Shown here: piece by piece, positions 8,581-16,326 of the stretch | Position numbering within the stretch: the first letter of the stretch is position 1 | Layout of the letters: the number at the start of each line of letters is the position of its first letter | Assembly (NCBI RefSeq): GCF_042677945.1 | Contig: NZ_JBHUDN010000001.1 | From: Haloplanus litoreus | GTDB taxonomy: Archaea > Halobacteriota > Halobacteria > Halobacteriales > Haloferacaceae | Strand: one strand, 5' to 3' | DNA: 64,000 bases | Program-made: the position numbers and the translations under genes | Notes under the pieces: generated by a model | Database searches by the model: none | Seen by the model: the letters and a program-made list of their open reading frames with translations, nothing else | Told to the model about the DNA's origin: nothing

Positions 8581-9687
8581 ATGCCTCGGTATACTACCAC
8601 ACGGCGCGGCGCGTTGCGCACCGCAGGGGCAGCGCTCGGCGTCGGACTCGCAGGCTGTGTCGGAGGAACGGACGGTTCGGGCGGGTCGACGGCGACCGAT
8701 ACGCCCGCCGAGCCGACGGACGTCTCGGTCATCCTGAACTGGAAACCCAACGCGACGCAGGCAGGATACTTCGTCGCCGATCGGAAGGGCTTCTACGAGG
8801 AGGAGGGCCTCTCGGTCGACCTGGTCTCGGGGCAGGGTGGGAGTTTCGCCGCCAAGCAGGTCGGCCTCGGCAACCAGGACCTCGGGCTGGGGACGGGCGT
8901 TGCGCTGTTGCAGGCGCGGAACCGTGACCTCGACATCCGCTCGTTCGCGGCGGCACAGGACTCGAACGCCGTCATCTACACCGTCTCGGAGCAGTTCGGC
9001 GGGCAGCTCACCGAGCCGTCGCAACTGGCGGGCAAGCGCGTGGCCGTCGTCGCCGAGTCCGCCAAGACGCGCACCTACCTGGAGATGCTGCTCGCCGAGG
9101 AGGGCATCGGCGACGAGGTGGAACTCGTCAGCGTAGGGGTCGAACAGCAGACGTCCAACCTCCTCTCGGGCAACGTCGACGCCGCGGTCGGCATCTTCTC
9201 CGACGCACTGGGCCTCGACGCCGAGGGGTACGACGCGTCGATGCTCTGGCTCGCGGACTACACCCCGTCCATCGGCCGAACGGTGTTCACGCGTCCCGGC
9301 TACGCCTCGGAGAACCCGGACGTGATTCGGGGGTTCCTGCGTGGGACCGCCCGCGGGTGGGTCTGGGCGTCGAACGACCCCGAGGGTGCGATGGATCAGA
9401 TGGTCGAAGCGCGCGCGAGCCTGTCGAAGTCGCGGGACGTCGGCCTGCTCAAGCTGAAGTACACGGCGAAGAACCTGGTGTTGAGCGAGGCAGTCCGGGA
9501 ACACGGCTGGGGCTACCAGGGCGCTGACGCCTGGGAGACGGTCGTCACGCGACTCGCCGACGGCGACGTGATCGACGGGGACGTGTCCGCCCGGGACGCC
9601 TGGTCCAACGACTATCTGGATACGGAGGCCGAGTACGTCGGCGACTACGCGTCACAGGTCTCCACGGACTACGACCTCCCCGTCTGA
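8581..9687 (+). CDS. ABC importer solute-binding lipoprotein, NMT1/THI5-like
   Basis: Protein of 368 residues. The N-terminus has TTTRRGALRTAG followed by a hydrophobic stretch and the lipobox LAGC: a Tat-exported lipoprotein. The mature part opens VILNWKPNATQAGYFVADRKG, typical of the NMT1/THI5-like and SsuA-like family that binds thiamine precursors, riboflavin, nitrate or sulfonates. Substrate cannot be read from sequence; pyrimidine or aliphatic sulfonate uptake are leading options. The start MPRYTTTRRG (8581) gives a clean signal; an ATG at 8551 would add ten residues. The stop TGA directly precedes the permease ATG, so the pair is one operon. Confidence 0.88.
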   Translation: MPRYTTTRRGALRTAGAALGVGLAGCVGGTDGSGGSTATDTPAEPTDVSVILNWKPNATQAGYFVADRKGFYEEEGLSVDLVSGQGGSFAAKQVGLGNQDLGLGTGVALLQARNRDLDIRSFAAAQDSNAVIYTVSEQFGGQLTEPSQLAGKRVAVVAESAKTRTYLEMLLAEEGIGDEVELVSVGVEQQTSNLLSGNVDAAVGIFSDALGLDAEGYDASMLWLADYTPSIGRTVFTRPGYASENPDVIRGFLRGTARGWVWASNDPEGAMDQMVEARASLSKSRDVGLLKLKYTAKNLVLSEAVREHGWGYQGADAWETVVTRLADGDVIDGDVSARDAWSNDYLDTEAEYVGDYASQVSTDYDLPV

Positions 9688-11235
9688 ATGCGGGCGGTTC
9701 GGGTTCGACGTGCAGTCGACGGGTTCGCGCAACCGGCCGTCGCCGCGTGCTCGCTCGCCCTCGCGGTCGGTCTCTGGCAGGCCGCGACGGTCGTCTGGGG
9801 AATCCCCTCGATCCTGCTTCCCTCGCCGGTAGAGGTGCTCTCGGCGCTTCGTAGCCACCCGGCAGAAGTGGCCGGGGACGTCCTCTATACCGGGTTCGAG
9901 ATCGGTCTCGGCTGGGTGGCTGGTGTCGGGATCGGGATGGCCGTCGCGGGCGCGATGGCGGCGTCCAGACGCCTCCGTCTCGCGATCTATCCGCTCTTGC
10001 TGTCCGTCCGGATCGTCCCGCTCGTCGCCGTCGCCCCGCTCCTGATCGTCGTCTTCGGGGCGACGCTCCGCACGCGCGTCCTGCTGGCGGCCATCCTCAC
10101 CTTCTTCCCCGTCACCGTGGCGACCCTGGAGGGGTTGCTCTCGGTGCCGCACAGTCAACTCGACCTCCTCCGATCCGTCGAGGCGTCGACCTGGAAGCGG
10201 ATCCGATACGTCCGCCTGCCGAACGCCCTCCCGAGCGTCTTCGCCGGTGTGAAAATCGCGACCCCGCTCGCCGTCGAAGGAGTGTTGATCGCCGAGTTCC
10301 TCGCCTCGTCGCGGGGGCTCGGCCACGCCGTGTTGCAGGCGGCCGCCGCGCTCGACACACCGCTGCTGTTCGGCGAGGTGGCGCTGATCGTCGGCGTCGG
10401 TCTCACGCTGTTCGGCCTGGTCGTCCTCGCCGAGCGAGCGCTCCGCTGGACCGACGACGGGACCGACGTCGGTGGGTTCGGCACCGGCGACGGCGTGTCG
10501 GCGCCGACTGGGGAGCGACTCGTCTTCGGCGGGGTCGCGCTGGCCGCCGTCGCGGGAGTCTGGGTGGTGGGGACCGTCGTGATTCCGAACGCCCGCGTGT
10601 TCCTGCCGCCGCCGACGGCCGTCGCGGCGTCGCTGCTGGAGACGCCCGCCCTGTTCCTCCGGGCGTCGGTCGAGTCACTCTGGAAACTCGTGGTCGGCTG
10701 GGGCGTCGGGGCGGGCGTGGGCGGCGCCCTCGGCGTCGTCCTCGCCGTCGCGCCCCGGAGTCGGCCCGTCGTCGGCCCGTTCCTCGTCGGCGCGCGCGTG
10801 ACGCCGAGCATCGTCGCCGCACCCCTGCTGTTGGTGTGGCTCGGCATCTCCTTCAGCGCCGGCACCGCCCTCGTCGCACTCGCGACCTTCTTCCCCGTCG
10901 CCATCGCGACGACGAACGGGCTCACGACGCTGCCCGACACTCACCGGTCACTGCTCGATTCGGTGGACGCACCCCGGCGGTCGCGGCTGTTCGTCCGCCT
11001 CCGGTACGGGCTGCCGACCGTCGTCGCCGGCGTGAAACTCTCCTTGATCAGCGGGCTCTCGGGCGTCGTCATCGCCGAGTGGTTCGTCGCCAACGGCGGC
11101 CTCGGCGTCCTCGTCAACCAGGGGATGCGGAACCTCCAGCCGACACTCACCTACGCGGCCGTCGTCTGCCTGTTCACGCTCGGAATCGTCCTGTTCGGCG
11201 GGACGACGCTCCTGCAGCGACGCCTCCAGTTCTAG
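9688..11235 (+). CDS. ABC importer permease, two fused domains
   Basis: Protein of 515 residues formed by two tandem SsuC/ThiX-like permease domains (about 10-250 and 275-510), each with about six membrane spans. Each half has its own cytoplasmic EAA-type loop contacting the ATPase: EASTWKRIRYVRLPNALPSV in the first and DAPRRSRLFVRLRYGLPTV in the second. Such importers usually have two copies of a single-domain permease; here one chain supplies both. No ATPase gene lies in this operon, which ends by sharing 4 bases with the convergent GtrA gene, so the motor subunit must come from elsewhere. Confidence 0.9.
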   Translation: MRAVRVRRAVDGFAQPAVAACSLALAVGLWQAATVVWGIPSILLPSPVEVLSALRSHPAEVAGDVLYTGFEIGLGWVAGVGIGMAVAGAMAASRRLRLAIYPLLLSVRIVPLVAVAPLLIVVFGATLRTRVLLAAILTFFPVTVATLEGLLSVPHSQLDLLRSVEASTWKRIRYVRLPNALPSVFAGVKIATPLAVEGVLIAEFLASSRGLGHAVLQAAAALDTPLLFGEVALIVGVGLTLFGLVVLAERALRWTDDGTDVGGFGTGDGVSAPTGERLVFGGVALAAVAGVWVVGTVVIPNARVFLPPPTAVAASLLETPALFLRASVESLWKLVVGWGVGAGVGGALGVVLAVAPRSRPVVGPFLVGARVTPSIVAAPLLLVWLGISFSAGTALVALATFFPVAIATTNGLTTLPDTHRSLLDSVDAPRRSRLFVRLRYGLPTVVAGVKLSLISGLSGVVIAEWFVANGGLGVLVNQGMRNLQPTLTYAAVVCLFTLGIVLFGGTTLLQRRLQF

Positions 11236-11657
11236 CCCTGCCACGTCCACCGCGAGTCGAGCACGTAGCGGTAGACCCCGCTGACGACGATGCCGACGCC
11301 GTTGGCGACGAGATAGGGGATGGCCGCGGCCGAGACGAGGGCGTACAGCACGCCGACCTGGATCGGGATGGCCGAACCGCGGACGATGTTCGTCCGCAGG
11401 AGGCCGCGGCCGTACTCGCGCCAACTGTCGTGACGGGAGTCGTAGAACGTCCAGCGGTTGTTCACGCCGTACTGGAGGATGATCGTCGTCTCGATGGAGA
11501 GGATGGCCGCCACCAGATACTGGACGTTCCCCCACTCGACGAGCGTCCCGAGCAACGCCGTCTGGAAGCCGGCCGCGACTGCGCCGACGGCGAAAAAGCG
11601 ACGGATCTGCGGCGCCTCGGGACCGACCAGTACCGCCCGCAGAAAGCGCCTGAGCAT
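11232..11657 (-). CDS. GtrA family membrane protein
   Basis: Protein of 141 residues with four predicted membrane helices and the GtrA-like opening FFAVGAVAAGFQTALLGTLVE. GtrA proteins are proposed to flip or support transfer of lipid-linked sugars in cell-surface polysaccharide synthesis. The ATG at 11655-11657 is preferred to longer reading. It is 8 bases downstream of the sulfatase-like gene on the same strand, so both are probably one surface-glycan modification unit. Confidence 0.85.
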   Translation of the reverse strand: MLRRFLRAVLVGPEAPQIRRFFAVGAVAAGFQTALLGTLVEWGNVQYLVAAILSIETTIILQYGVNNRWTFYDSRHDSWREYGRGLLRTNIVRGSAIPIQVGVLYALVSAAAIPYLVANGVGIVVSGVYRYVLDSRWTWQG

Positions 11658-11665
11658 CGAGAGCG

Positions 11666-13099
11666 TCACCGATAACCCAGTGCTTCCAGTCGCGTCTCGA
11701 TGTCCTCGTCGACGCCCTCCGCCGAGCCGTCGTGGTCGACCGCATCCAGCGTCGCCGCGTGGTCGAGGGCGACCACGCGAAGCCGGTCGCGGGCGGCCGT
11801 GGCCGCCGTGTCGTCGTCGGCCGACCGGTCGTCCTGCAGACCCGGATCGGCGCGCCGGTCGTACAGTTCCTCCTCGCCAGTCTCCGTGTTTCGAATGTAC
11901 ACCCAGCGGGTGTCGCGGGCGCTCACCAACAGGTCCCCCTCGTCGAGCGACCGGGGGATGGGCTGCTGGGTCACGTCGTCGCCGCGGACGGTGACGGTGA
12001 CTACGGGATCGTCGGGCGGGGCGACGCCGTCCCTGATCGTCGGCAGGAGGCTCTCGCCGGTCCACGTCGGAGCCGGCTCCACGCCGAGGAGGTCACAGAC
12101 CGTCGGCGCGATGGCGTCGAGGCCGACGTGGTCGGCCACCCGGCGGGCCGGCAGGCCAGGCACGTCGACCAGTAGGGGGACCTGAACGAGTTCGTCGTAG
12201 AGTTTCGGGTAGTGTGCCAGGTGACCGTGGTCCATGAACTCCTCGCCGTGGTCGCCGGCGACGACGACGGCAGTGTCGTCCGTGACGCCCGCCGAGTCGA
12301 GCGACGCCAGCAGGCGCTCCAAGCTGGCGTCGACCTGCCGGACTGCACCCTGATACAGCGTGCGCAGGTCGTCGAGCGTCCGGTCACCGACCGACCACCC
12401 GAGGCCCGTCCGCACGTGGGCGATCAGCATTCGTCCCTTGCCGACGCGGCGGTCCGTGAGGTCACGGAGATACCGCGGCGCGGGGACGTACGGCGTGTGG
12501 GCGTCCATGTAGTGGACCCACAGGAAGAACGGCTCGTCGGTGTCCGCGACGAACGAGGTTGCCCCCCGCTCCACGTCGAGCATCCGCGAGGCGTCGGTGA
12601 AGGGGCGTTCGTCGTCCCCGCCGCGGAGAACGCTTCCCGCGCGGCGAAACGGGGAGGTGAGAAGTTGGAGCCACGCCCCCCACGTCGGGTGGGCGGCGAC
12701 GAACTCGCCGGCCCGACCGTCCGAGCCACCGCCGACGAACGCGTCGAAGACGTCGAAGCCGTCGTCGTACCCCCAGTGTTCGGTGAGGAAGCCGTTGGCG
12801 GCGTTGAAGCCGCCGGTGGCGACGCCCGCTTCCCGTACCTGTTCGGCGAGGGTGGTCACGTCGTCGCCGTCGACACCGATGCGGCCGGTGTCCGCGAAGA
12901 CGGGGCGAGAAGCGAGAATCGACGGGAAGGACATCGGCGTCCAGTTACCGTGAGCGAAGGCGTTCTCGAAGACCGTGCCGCGCTCAGCGAGGGCGGCGAG
13001 AGTCGGCGTGTCGTACTCACCGCCGTACGGTTCGATGGCGTCGGCACGCAGGGAGTCGACGGTGACGAGAAGGACGTTCGAGACGGGCGTATCTGTCAT
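11666..13099 (-). CDS. Sulfatase-like alkaline phosphatase superfamily enzyme
   Basis: Protein of 477 residues. The N-terminal metal site reads VLLVTVDSLRADAIEPYGG, the nucleophile region NWTPMSFPSILASRP, and the C-terminal metal site VVVAGDHGEEFMDHG with a later DHVGLDAIAPTVCDLLG. The usual C/S-x-P-x-R motif that makes formylglycine is absent; a Thr or Ser in WTPMSFPS probably takes that position, as in related phosphodiesterases and phosphotransferases. Sulfatase activity is therefore doubtful; a phospho- or sulfo-transfer role on surface glycans is as likely. No signal peptide. Start MTDTPVSN is at 13097-13099. Paired with GtrA. Confidence 0.85.
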   Translation of the reverse strand: MTDTPVSNVLLVTVDSLRADAIEPYGGEYDTPTLAALAERGTVFENAFAHGNWTPMSFPSILASRPVFADTGRIGVDGDDVTTLAEQVREAGVATGGFNAANGFLTEHWGYDDGFDVFDAFVGGGSDGRAGEFVAAHPTWGAWLQLLTSPFRRAGSVLRGGDDERPFTDASRMLDVERGATSFVADTDEPFFLWVHYMDAHTPYVPAPRYLRDLTDRRVGKGRMLIAHVRTGLGWSVGDRTLDDLRTLYQGAVRQVDASLERLLASLDSAGVTDDTAVVVAGDHGEEFMDHGHLAHYPKLYDELVQVPLLVDVPGLPARRVADHVGLDAIAPTVCDLLGVEPAPTWTGESLLPTIRDGVAPPDDPVVTVTVRGDDVTQQPIPRSLDEGDLLVSARDTRWVYIRNTETGEEELYDRRADPGLQDDRSADDDTAATAARDRLRVVALDHAATLDAVDHDGSAEGVDEDIETRLEALGYR

Positions 13100-13409
13100 G
13101 GGCAGGTTTCGGCGCCGATAGTGGCCGCCGGCGGGGACGACCCCGACGCTGTCGACGACCGCGGTTGCTCGATACAAGGAAGACGAGCGTACTCAAGCTT
13201 TTGATCGGCGGCCGTCGTCAGGACTGGCGACGTCTTCCCTCCGAGAGCGTGTTTCGTCCGATCCGAGCGTCGGCGCGTGCGCGTCGCCTCGCTGCTCCCC
13301 TCGGCACCGGTCGCCCGGGACGACACCCCGAGGCGTCGCCGACGCGAACCGGGAACGTCGACATCGCTCCGGCACGTTCAAGACGCCGGAGCGTCGATTC
13401 GCGTGACAC
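13100..13409. other. Intergenic region between sulfatase-like gene and tRNA-Met
   Basis: I see no gene in this 310-base stretch; open frames on both strands are arginine-rich. It should contain the leftward promoter of the sulfatase-like gene and, near 13372-13385, the TTCAAG element about 30 bases upstream of tRNA-Met. Confidence 0.5.
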
Positions 13410-13517
13410 GGGCCCTTAGCTTAGTCCGGTTAAAGCCCCCGGCTCATACTGGCGGGCGACACGGCGTCGCCGTCATGGGACACCGGGTGATCGCTGGTTC
13501 GAATCCGGCAGGGCCCA
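13410..13517 (+). tRNA. Elongator tRNA-Met (CAT) with 33-base intron
   Basis: Exons 13410-13448 and 13482-13517 make a 75-base tRNA: acceptor GGGCCCT/AGGGCCC, D stem GCTT/AAGC, anticodon stem CCCGG/CCGGG, loop CTCATAA, T arm GCTGG-TTCGAAT-CCGGC. The intron, 13449-13481, lies after position 37. A canonical bulge-helix-bulge is visible: CTCA (13443-13446) pairs with TGGG (13476-13479), flanked by bulges TA^C and AC^A at the two splice sites. An intron at this site is typical of haloarchaeal elongator tRNA-Met. The acceptor differs from initiator tRNA. Confidence 0.96.
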
Positions 13518-13519
13518 TC
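13496..13519. repeat. 24-bp repeat, copy in tRNA-Met 3' end
   Basis: Last 22 bases of tRNA-Met plus two flanking bases, repeated exactly at 13604-13627. This is the parent copy. Confidence 0.92.
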
Positions 13520-13551
13520 GATTTCCTGCGAACGTCAGTGAGCAGGAAATC
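13520..13551. repeat. Perfect 10-bp hairpin just after tRNA-Met
   Basis: Arms 13520-13529 and 13542-13551 are perfectly complementary; the 12-base loop GAACGTCAGTGA is close to the GARCGRAGYGA loops of the other hairpins. It begins 3 bases after the tRNA and could act as its terminator or processing signal. Confidence 0.8.
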
Positions 13552-13574
13552 GTCCGTTCTGCCGGTTCGAGCCA

Positions 13575-13601
13575 CGGAAGACGAGCGAAGCGAGTCTTCC
13601 G
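13575..13601. repeat. Perfect 8-bp hairpin before the tRNA-Met copy
   Basis: Arms 13575-13582 and 13594-13601 enclose the 11-base loop GAGCGAAGCGA. The right arm ends 2 bases before the detached tRNA-Met 3' end copy. Confidence 0.8.
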
Positions 13602-13603
13602 GA

Positions 13604-13627
13604 GGTTCGAATCCGGCAGGGCCCATC
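13604..13627. repeat. 24-bp repeat, detached tRNA-Met 3' end copy
   Basis: Exact copy of 13496-13519, 108 bases downstream. A further weak T-arm-like piece (CCGGTTCGAGCC) is at 13562-13573. Resembles an attachment-site duplication, with no integrase nearby. Confidence 0.92.
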
Positions 13628-13738
13628 CCACTTTTTCCTCGGTCGCTCCGCTCCCTCGCAAAAACGTGGGGAAAAAGACAGCAGACAGGATTCGAGCCCA
13701 GAGGGCGAGCGAAGCGAGCGGAACCGATCGAGTGTGAG

Positions 13739-14227
13739 TCAGTACCGAACGACTGCGTCCAGAATCCCGGCGGTCTGACCGACGCCGACGAGGGCGAGGC
13801 CGAGGAGCGACGAGCCGGGAGCGGCGGCGTAGATGGCCACCCCCAGGGCGCAGACTGCGCCGCCGCCGAGGTAGGGGAGGGCGGGACCGTCAACGTCGCG
13901 CCCGGTCAGGAGCAAGCCGCCCGCGGGCATCGCCATCCAGACGTAGAGCGCGACGGCGAGCAGCGGATCGGCGTCGATCAGGAAGCCGGCGACGCCGAGC
14001 GCCGTGGCGACGAAGCCGACGGCAACGACGGACCGCCACGTCCGGAGGACGCCCTCGGCCATCTCCACCCACCCGGTGACGGCGAAGACGGCGAGCAGGA
14101 CGCACATCACGACGTGTGCGACGAACAGCGCGTGCGTGGAGACGGCGCCGAGGTGGGCGCCGGCGACGACGGTCCAGGCGAGGGGAACGAGGAGCCCCGG
14201 GCCGGTTTCGCGGAGACGACGGAACAT
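13739..14227 (-). CDS. Haloarchaeal membrane protein of unknown function
   Basis: Protein of 162 residues with five to six predicted membrane helices and short loops. No catalytic motif is visible and I do not recognise the family. The ATG complementary to 14225-14227 starts MFRRLRE, immediately before the first hydrophobic segment; the reading frame upstream is the shadow of the Cas4-like gene. It diverges from that gene, with an 84-base spacer. Confidence 0.7.
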   Translation of the reverse strand: MFRRLRETGPGLLVPLAWTVVAGAHLGAVSTHALFVAHVVMCVLLAVFAVTGWVEMAEGVLRTWRSVVAVGFVATALGVAGFLIDADPLLAVALYVWMAMPAGGLLLTGRDVDGPALPYLGGGAVCALGVAIYAAAPGSSLLGLALVGVGQTAGILDAVVRY

Positions 14228-14311
14228 GGGAGGGTACAGGGCGCGGAGCCACAAAGAACGTGGACGTGGCGGGCGCGAAGGTTCAAGTACGGGTCCGGGG
14301 CCAAACGTTCC

Positions 14312-14965
14312 GTGATCACCTTCGGTGCACTCGCTCGGGCAGCGTACTGTCCGCGCCAGTACTACTACGCCAGAGGCGAGGAGAGCGGGCCGCCGCCGGA
14401 GGTCGAAACCCGGCGCGAGCTGGCCTTCCGATATCCGGACCTCCGGACGGCGAGCGACGCCGAACTGGCCGCCGAACCGATCGGGCCGTCGCCGTCGGCG
14501 TACCGCGCGGCGCTCGACCGACTCGCGACACGCACTGACTGGGAGGGACTGGTCGACCCCGCGGAGCGGGAAGTAGTGCTCTCGGGCCGGGAGTGCCGAG
14601 GGGTCGCCCACAAGGTCGTGAGCGGTGAGCCGCCGACGCCGACGTTCGTCTCGCCGGGGCGTCCGCCGGAACGGGGCGTGTGGCGGCCACAGCGGGTGCG
14701 TGCGGTGGCGGCGGCGAAGGCGCTGGCGTGGGAGCGCGAGCGTGAGATCCCGGCGGCGCTGGTGGAGTACCCCGCCCACGGCATCGTCCGCCGGGTCGAA
14801 CTGACGACGCGGAACAAGGCGGCGTATCGACGGACGGTCCGGACGGTGCGGGCGGTGGACGGGCCGCCACCCCGAATCGACGACGAGGCGAAGTGTGACG
14901 CCTGTGACTATCGTGAGCGGTGTGGCGTCCGCACGCGGTCGCTCAAGTCACTGCTCGGCCTGTAA
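14312..14965 (+). CDS. Cas4/RecB-like Fe-S protein, probably not a nuclease
   Basis: Protein of 217 residues with a GTG start. The N-terminal AAYCPRQYYYARG and C-terminal CDACDYRERC give the four cysteines (13, 195, 198, 204; spacing C-x2-C-x5-C at the end) that bind the 4Fe-4S cluster of Cas4 and related RecB-family nucleases. The catalytic residues are not visible: the expected G-x-x-D region reads RGVAHKVV and the E-x-K region reads TPTFVSPGRPP. It is therefore probably a structural or DNA-binding relative. No CRISPR array or cas gene is present. Its last 18 bases overlap the convergent sua5-like gene. Confidence 0.78.
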   Translation: MITFGALARAAYCPRQYYYARGEESGPPPEVETRRELAFRYPDLRTASDAELAAEPIGPSPSAYRAALDRLATRTDWEGLVDPAEREVVLSGRECRGVAHKVVSGEPPTPTFVSPGRPPERGVWRPQRVRAVAAAKALAWEREREIPAALVEYPAHGIVRRVELTTRNKAAYRRTVRTVRAVDGPPPRIDDEAKCDACDYRERCGVRTRSLKSLLGL

Positions 14966-15529
14966 CCAGGCGTCGATTTCGTCGGCCATGGCGCCGCGTC
15001 GGTGGACGACGCCGCGGTCGGGGTCGACGACGGTGCTCTCGGTTCCGGGCGTCTCGCCCCCGTCGAGGACGACGGCGGCGCCCTCCCGAACCCGGCCGTC
15101 GAGTTCGGCGACGCGGGTGACGCTCGGCGACCCGGAGCGGTTGGCACTGGTGGCAGTCAGGGGCGGCGTCCGGTCGAGGAGCGAGAGCGCAACGTCGTGG
15201 TCGGGAACCCGCACGCCGACCCGGTCGCGGCCGGCGGTGAGAGCCGCGGGGAGCGTCGGTCGACGTTCGACGACGACCGTGACGGGACCGGGGAGAAAGC
15301 GACGCATGAACCGTTCCGCGCGGTCGGTCGGCCGAGTGTGTTCGAGGGCCGCGTCGACGTCGGGGACTGCGAGGGAGAGTGGCTTCTCTCGCGGCCGGTC
15401 CTTGAGGTCGAAGACACCTTCGACGGCGGCGGTATCGGTGGCGTCGGCGCCGAGACCGTACACCGTCTCGGTGGGGTAGACGACGGCCCGCCCCTCGCGG
15501 ACGGCGGCGACGGCGGCGTCGAGATCCAT
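14948..15529 (-). CDS. L-threonylcarbamoyladenylate synthase (YrdC/Sua5)
   Basis: Protein of 193 residues forming a single YrdC domain. It makes threonylcarbamoyl-AMP from threonine, bicarbonate and ATP for the t6A37 modification of ANN-decoding tRNAs. Recognisable are VVYPTETVYGLGADA, DRPREKPLSLAV, LPGPVTVVVER and ATSANRSGSPS. The extra C-terminal domain of long Sua5 proteins is absent, so this is the short form. It is 3 bases downstream of the peroxiredoxin-like gene on the same strand. Confidence 0.95.
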   Translation of the reverse strand: MDLDAAVAAVREGRAVVYPTETVYGLGADATDTAAVEGVFDLKDRPREKPLSLAVPDVDAALEHTRPTDRAERFMRRFLPGPVTVVVERRPTLPAALTAGRDRVGVRVPDHDVALSLLDRTPPLTATSANRSGSPSVTRVAELDGRVREGAAVVLDGGETPGTESTVVDPDRGVVHRRGAMADEIDAWLQAEQ

Positions 15530-15532
15530 GGG

Positions 15533-16045
15533 TCAGTCGACGAGTGTACGGATCTCGTGTTCGAGGTCGTCGTAGGGCGGAAAGTCCGGCCACTCCTCGG
15601 CGACCCAGGCGTACTGCACGATCCGGTCCTCGTCGACCAAGAACGTGGCGGGGCGCGCCTCGGAGACGCCGGCCATCCCGTCGAGATCGTGGGCGACGCC
15701 GTAGGTCTCCGCGACACCGTTGTCGGGATCGGAAAAGAGGTCGAAGTCCATGTCGCGCTCCTCGAGCAATCGCTTGTGGGCGTAGGGCGTCGAGATGGAG
15801 ACGCCGACGACGGTGAGGAGGGCGTCGAGGTCACGGTCCCGGAGCTCGTTCCAGATATACGTCGCGGGGAAGGAGCCGTCCATCGGGTAGAAGACGAGAC
15901 AGACGGGGCCGTCGTCGACCAACTCGTCGAGGGAGGCGTCCGCCCAGAACTCGTCGTTGACGAGGGGGCGGGTGAAGTCGGGCGCCCGGTCACCCGCGGT
16001 GACGTGGTCGGTCTCGGGGAGGGGAACGACGTCGAAGTCGACCAT
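15533..16045 (-). CDS. Peroxiredoxin-fold protein lacking the peroxidatic Cys
   Basis: Protein of 170 residues with an AhpC/Bcp thioredoxin fold: AGDRAPDFTRPLVNDEF, then VCLVFYPMDGSFPATYIWNE, then GVSISTPYAHKRLLEE. In active peroxiredoxins the motif is FYPxD(F/W)TxxC; here the Cys position is Ala (GSFPA). The only Cys, in GPVCLVFYP, is in the preceding strand and is not the usual catalytic one. Peroxidase activity is therefore unlikely. It overlaps the glutaredoxin-like gene by one base, suggesting a common redox role. Confidence 0.82.
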   Translation of the reverse strand: MVDFDVVPLPETDHVTAGDRAPDFTRPLVNDEFWADASLDELVDDGPVCLVFYPMDGSFPATYIWNELRDRDLDALLTVVGVSISTPYAHKRLLEERDMDFDLFSDPDNGVAETYGVAHDLDGMAGVSEARPATFLVDEDRIVQYAWVAEEWPDFPPYDDLEHEIRTLVD

Positions 16046-16326
16046 CAGGCGACCCCTCCGTCGACGAGGCCGTCTCCGTACGTCGATTCGAGATACTCGA
16101 CGACGTTAGCCGATTCGGACATCGTCACGCCGGTGCGGTCGTCGACGATGGCCGGGACGGGGCGCGATCCGGCGACCCGCTTGACGACGTCGCGCTCGGA
16201 GTGCATCGGCTCGACGAACCGCGAGGTGTAGTCGAGACCGAGGTCTTGCAGCGTGCGGACGACACGTTCGCAGTACGGACACGCCTGCAGCCGATACAGG
16301 GTGATCGCTGGGTCACCGTCGGACAT
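16045..16326 (-). CDS. Glutaredoxin-like / GST N-terminal domain protein
   Basis: Protein of 93 residues with thioredoxin fold and a CPYC active site near residue 16 (LYRLQACPYCERV), then the cis-Pro region RPVPAIVDD and ESANVVEYL, which recalls a GST N-terminal domain. It probably reduces disulphides or mixed disulphides with small thiols such as gamma-glutamylcysteine in haloarchaea. ATG is at 16324-16326; a longer frame upstream is non-coding in character. The stop TGA overlaps the ATG of the next gene. Confidence 0.88.
   Translation of the reverse strand: MSDGDPAITLYRLQACPYCERVVRTLQDLGLDYTSRFVEPMHSERDVVKRVAGSRPVPAIVDDRTGVTMSESANVVEYLESTYGDGLVDGGVA

Noticed and set aside
14312..14965. Sign of a CRISPR-Cas locus because of a Cas4-like protein
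   Set aside because: No array of direct repeats with spacers and no other cas gene in 64 kb.
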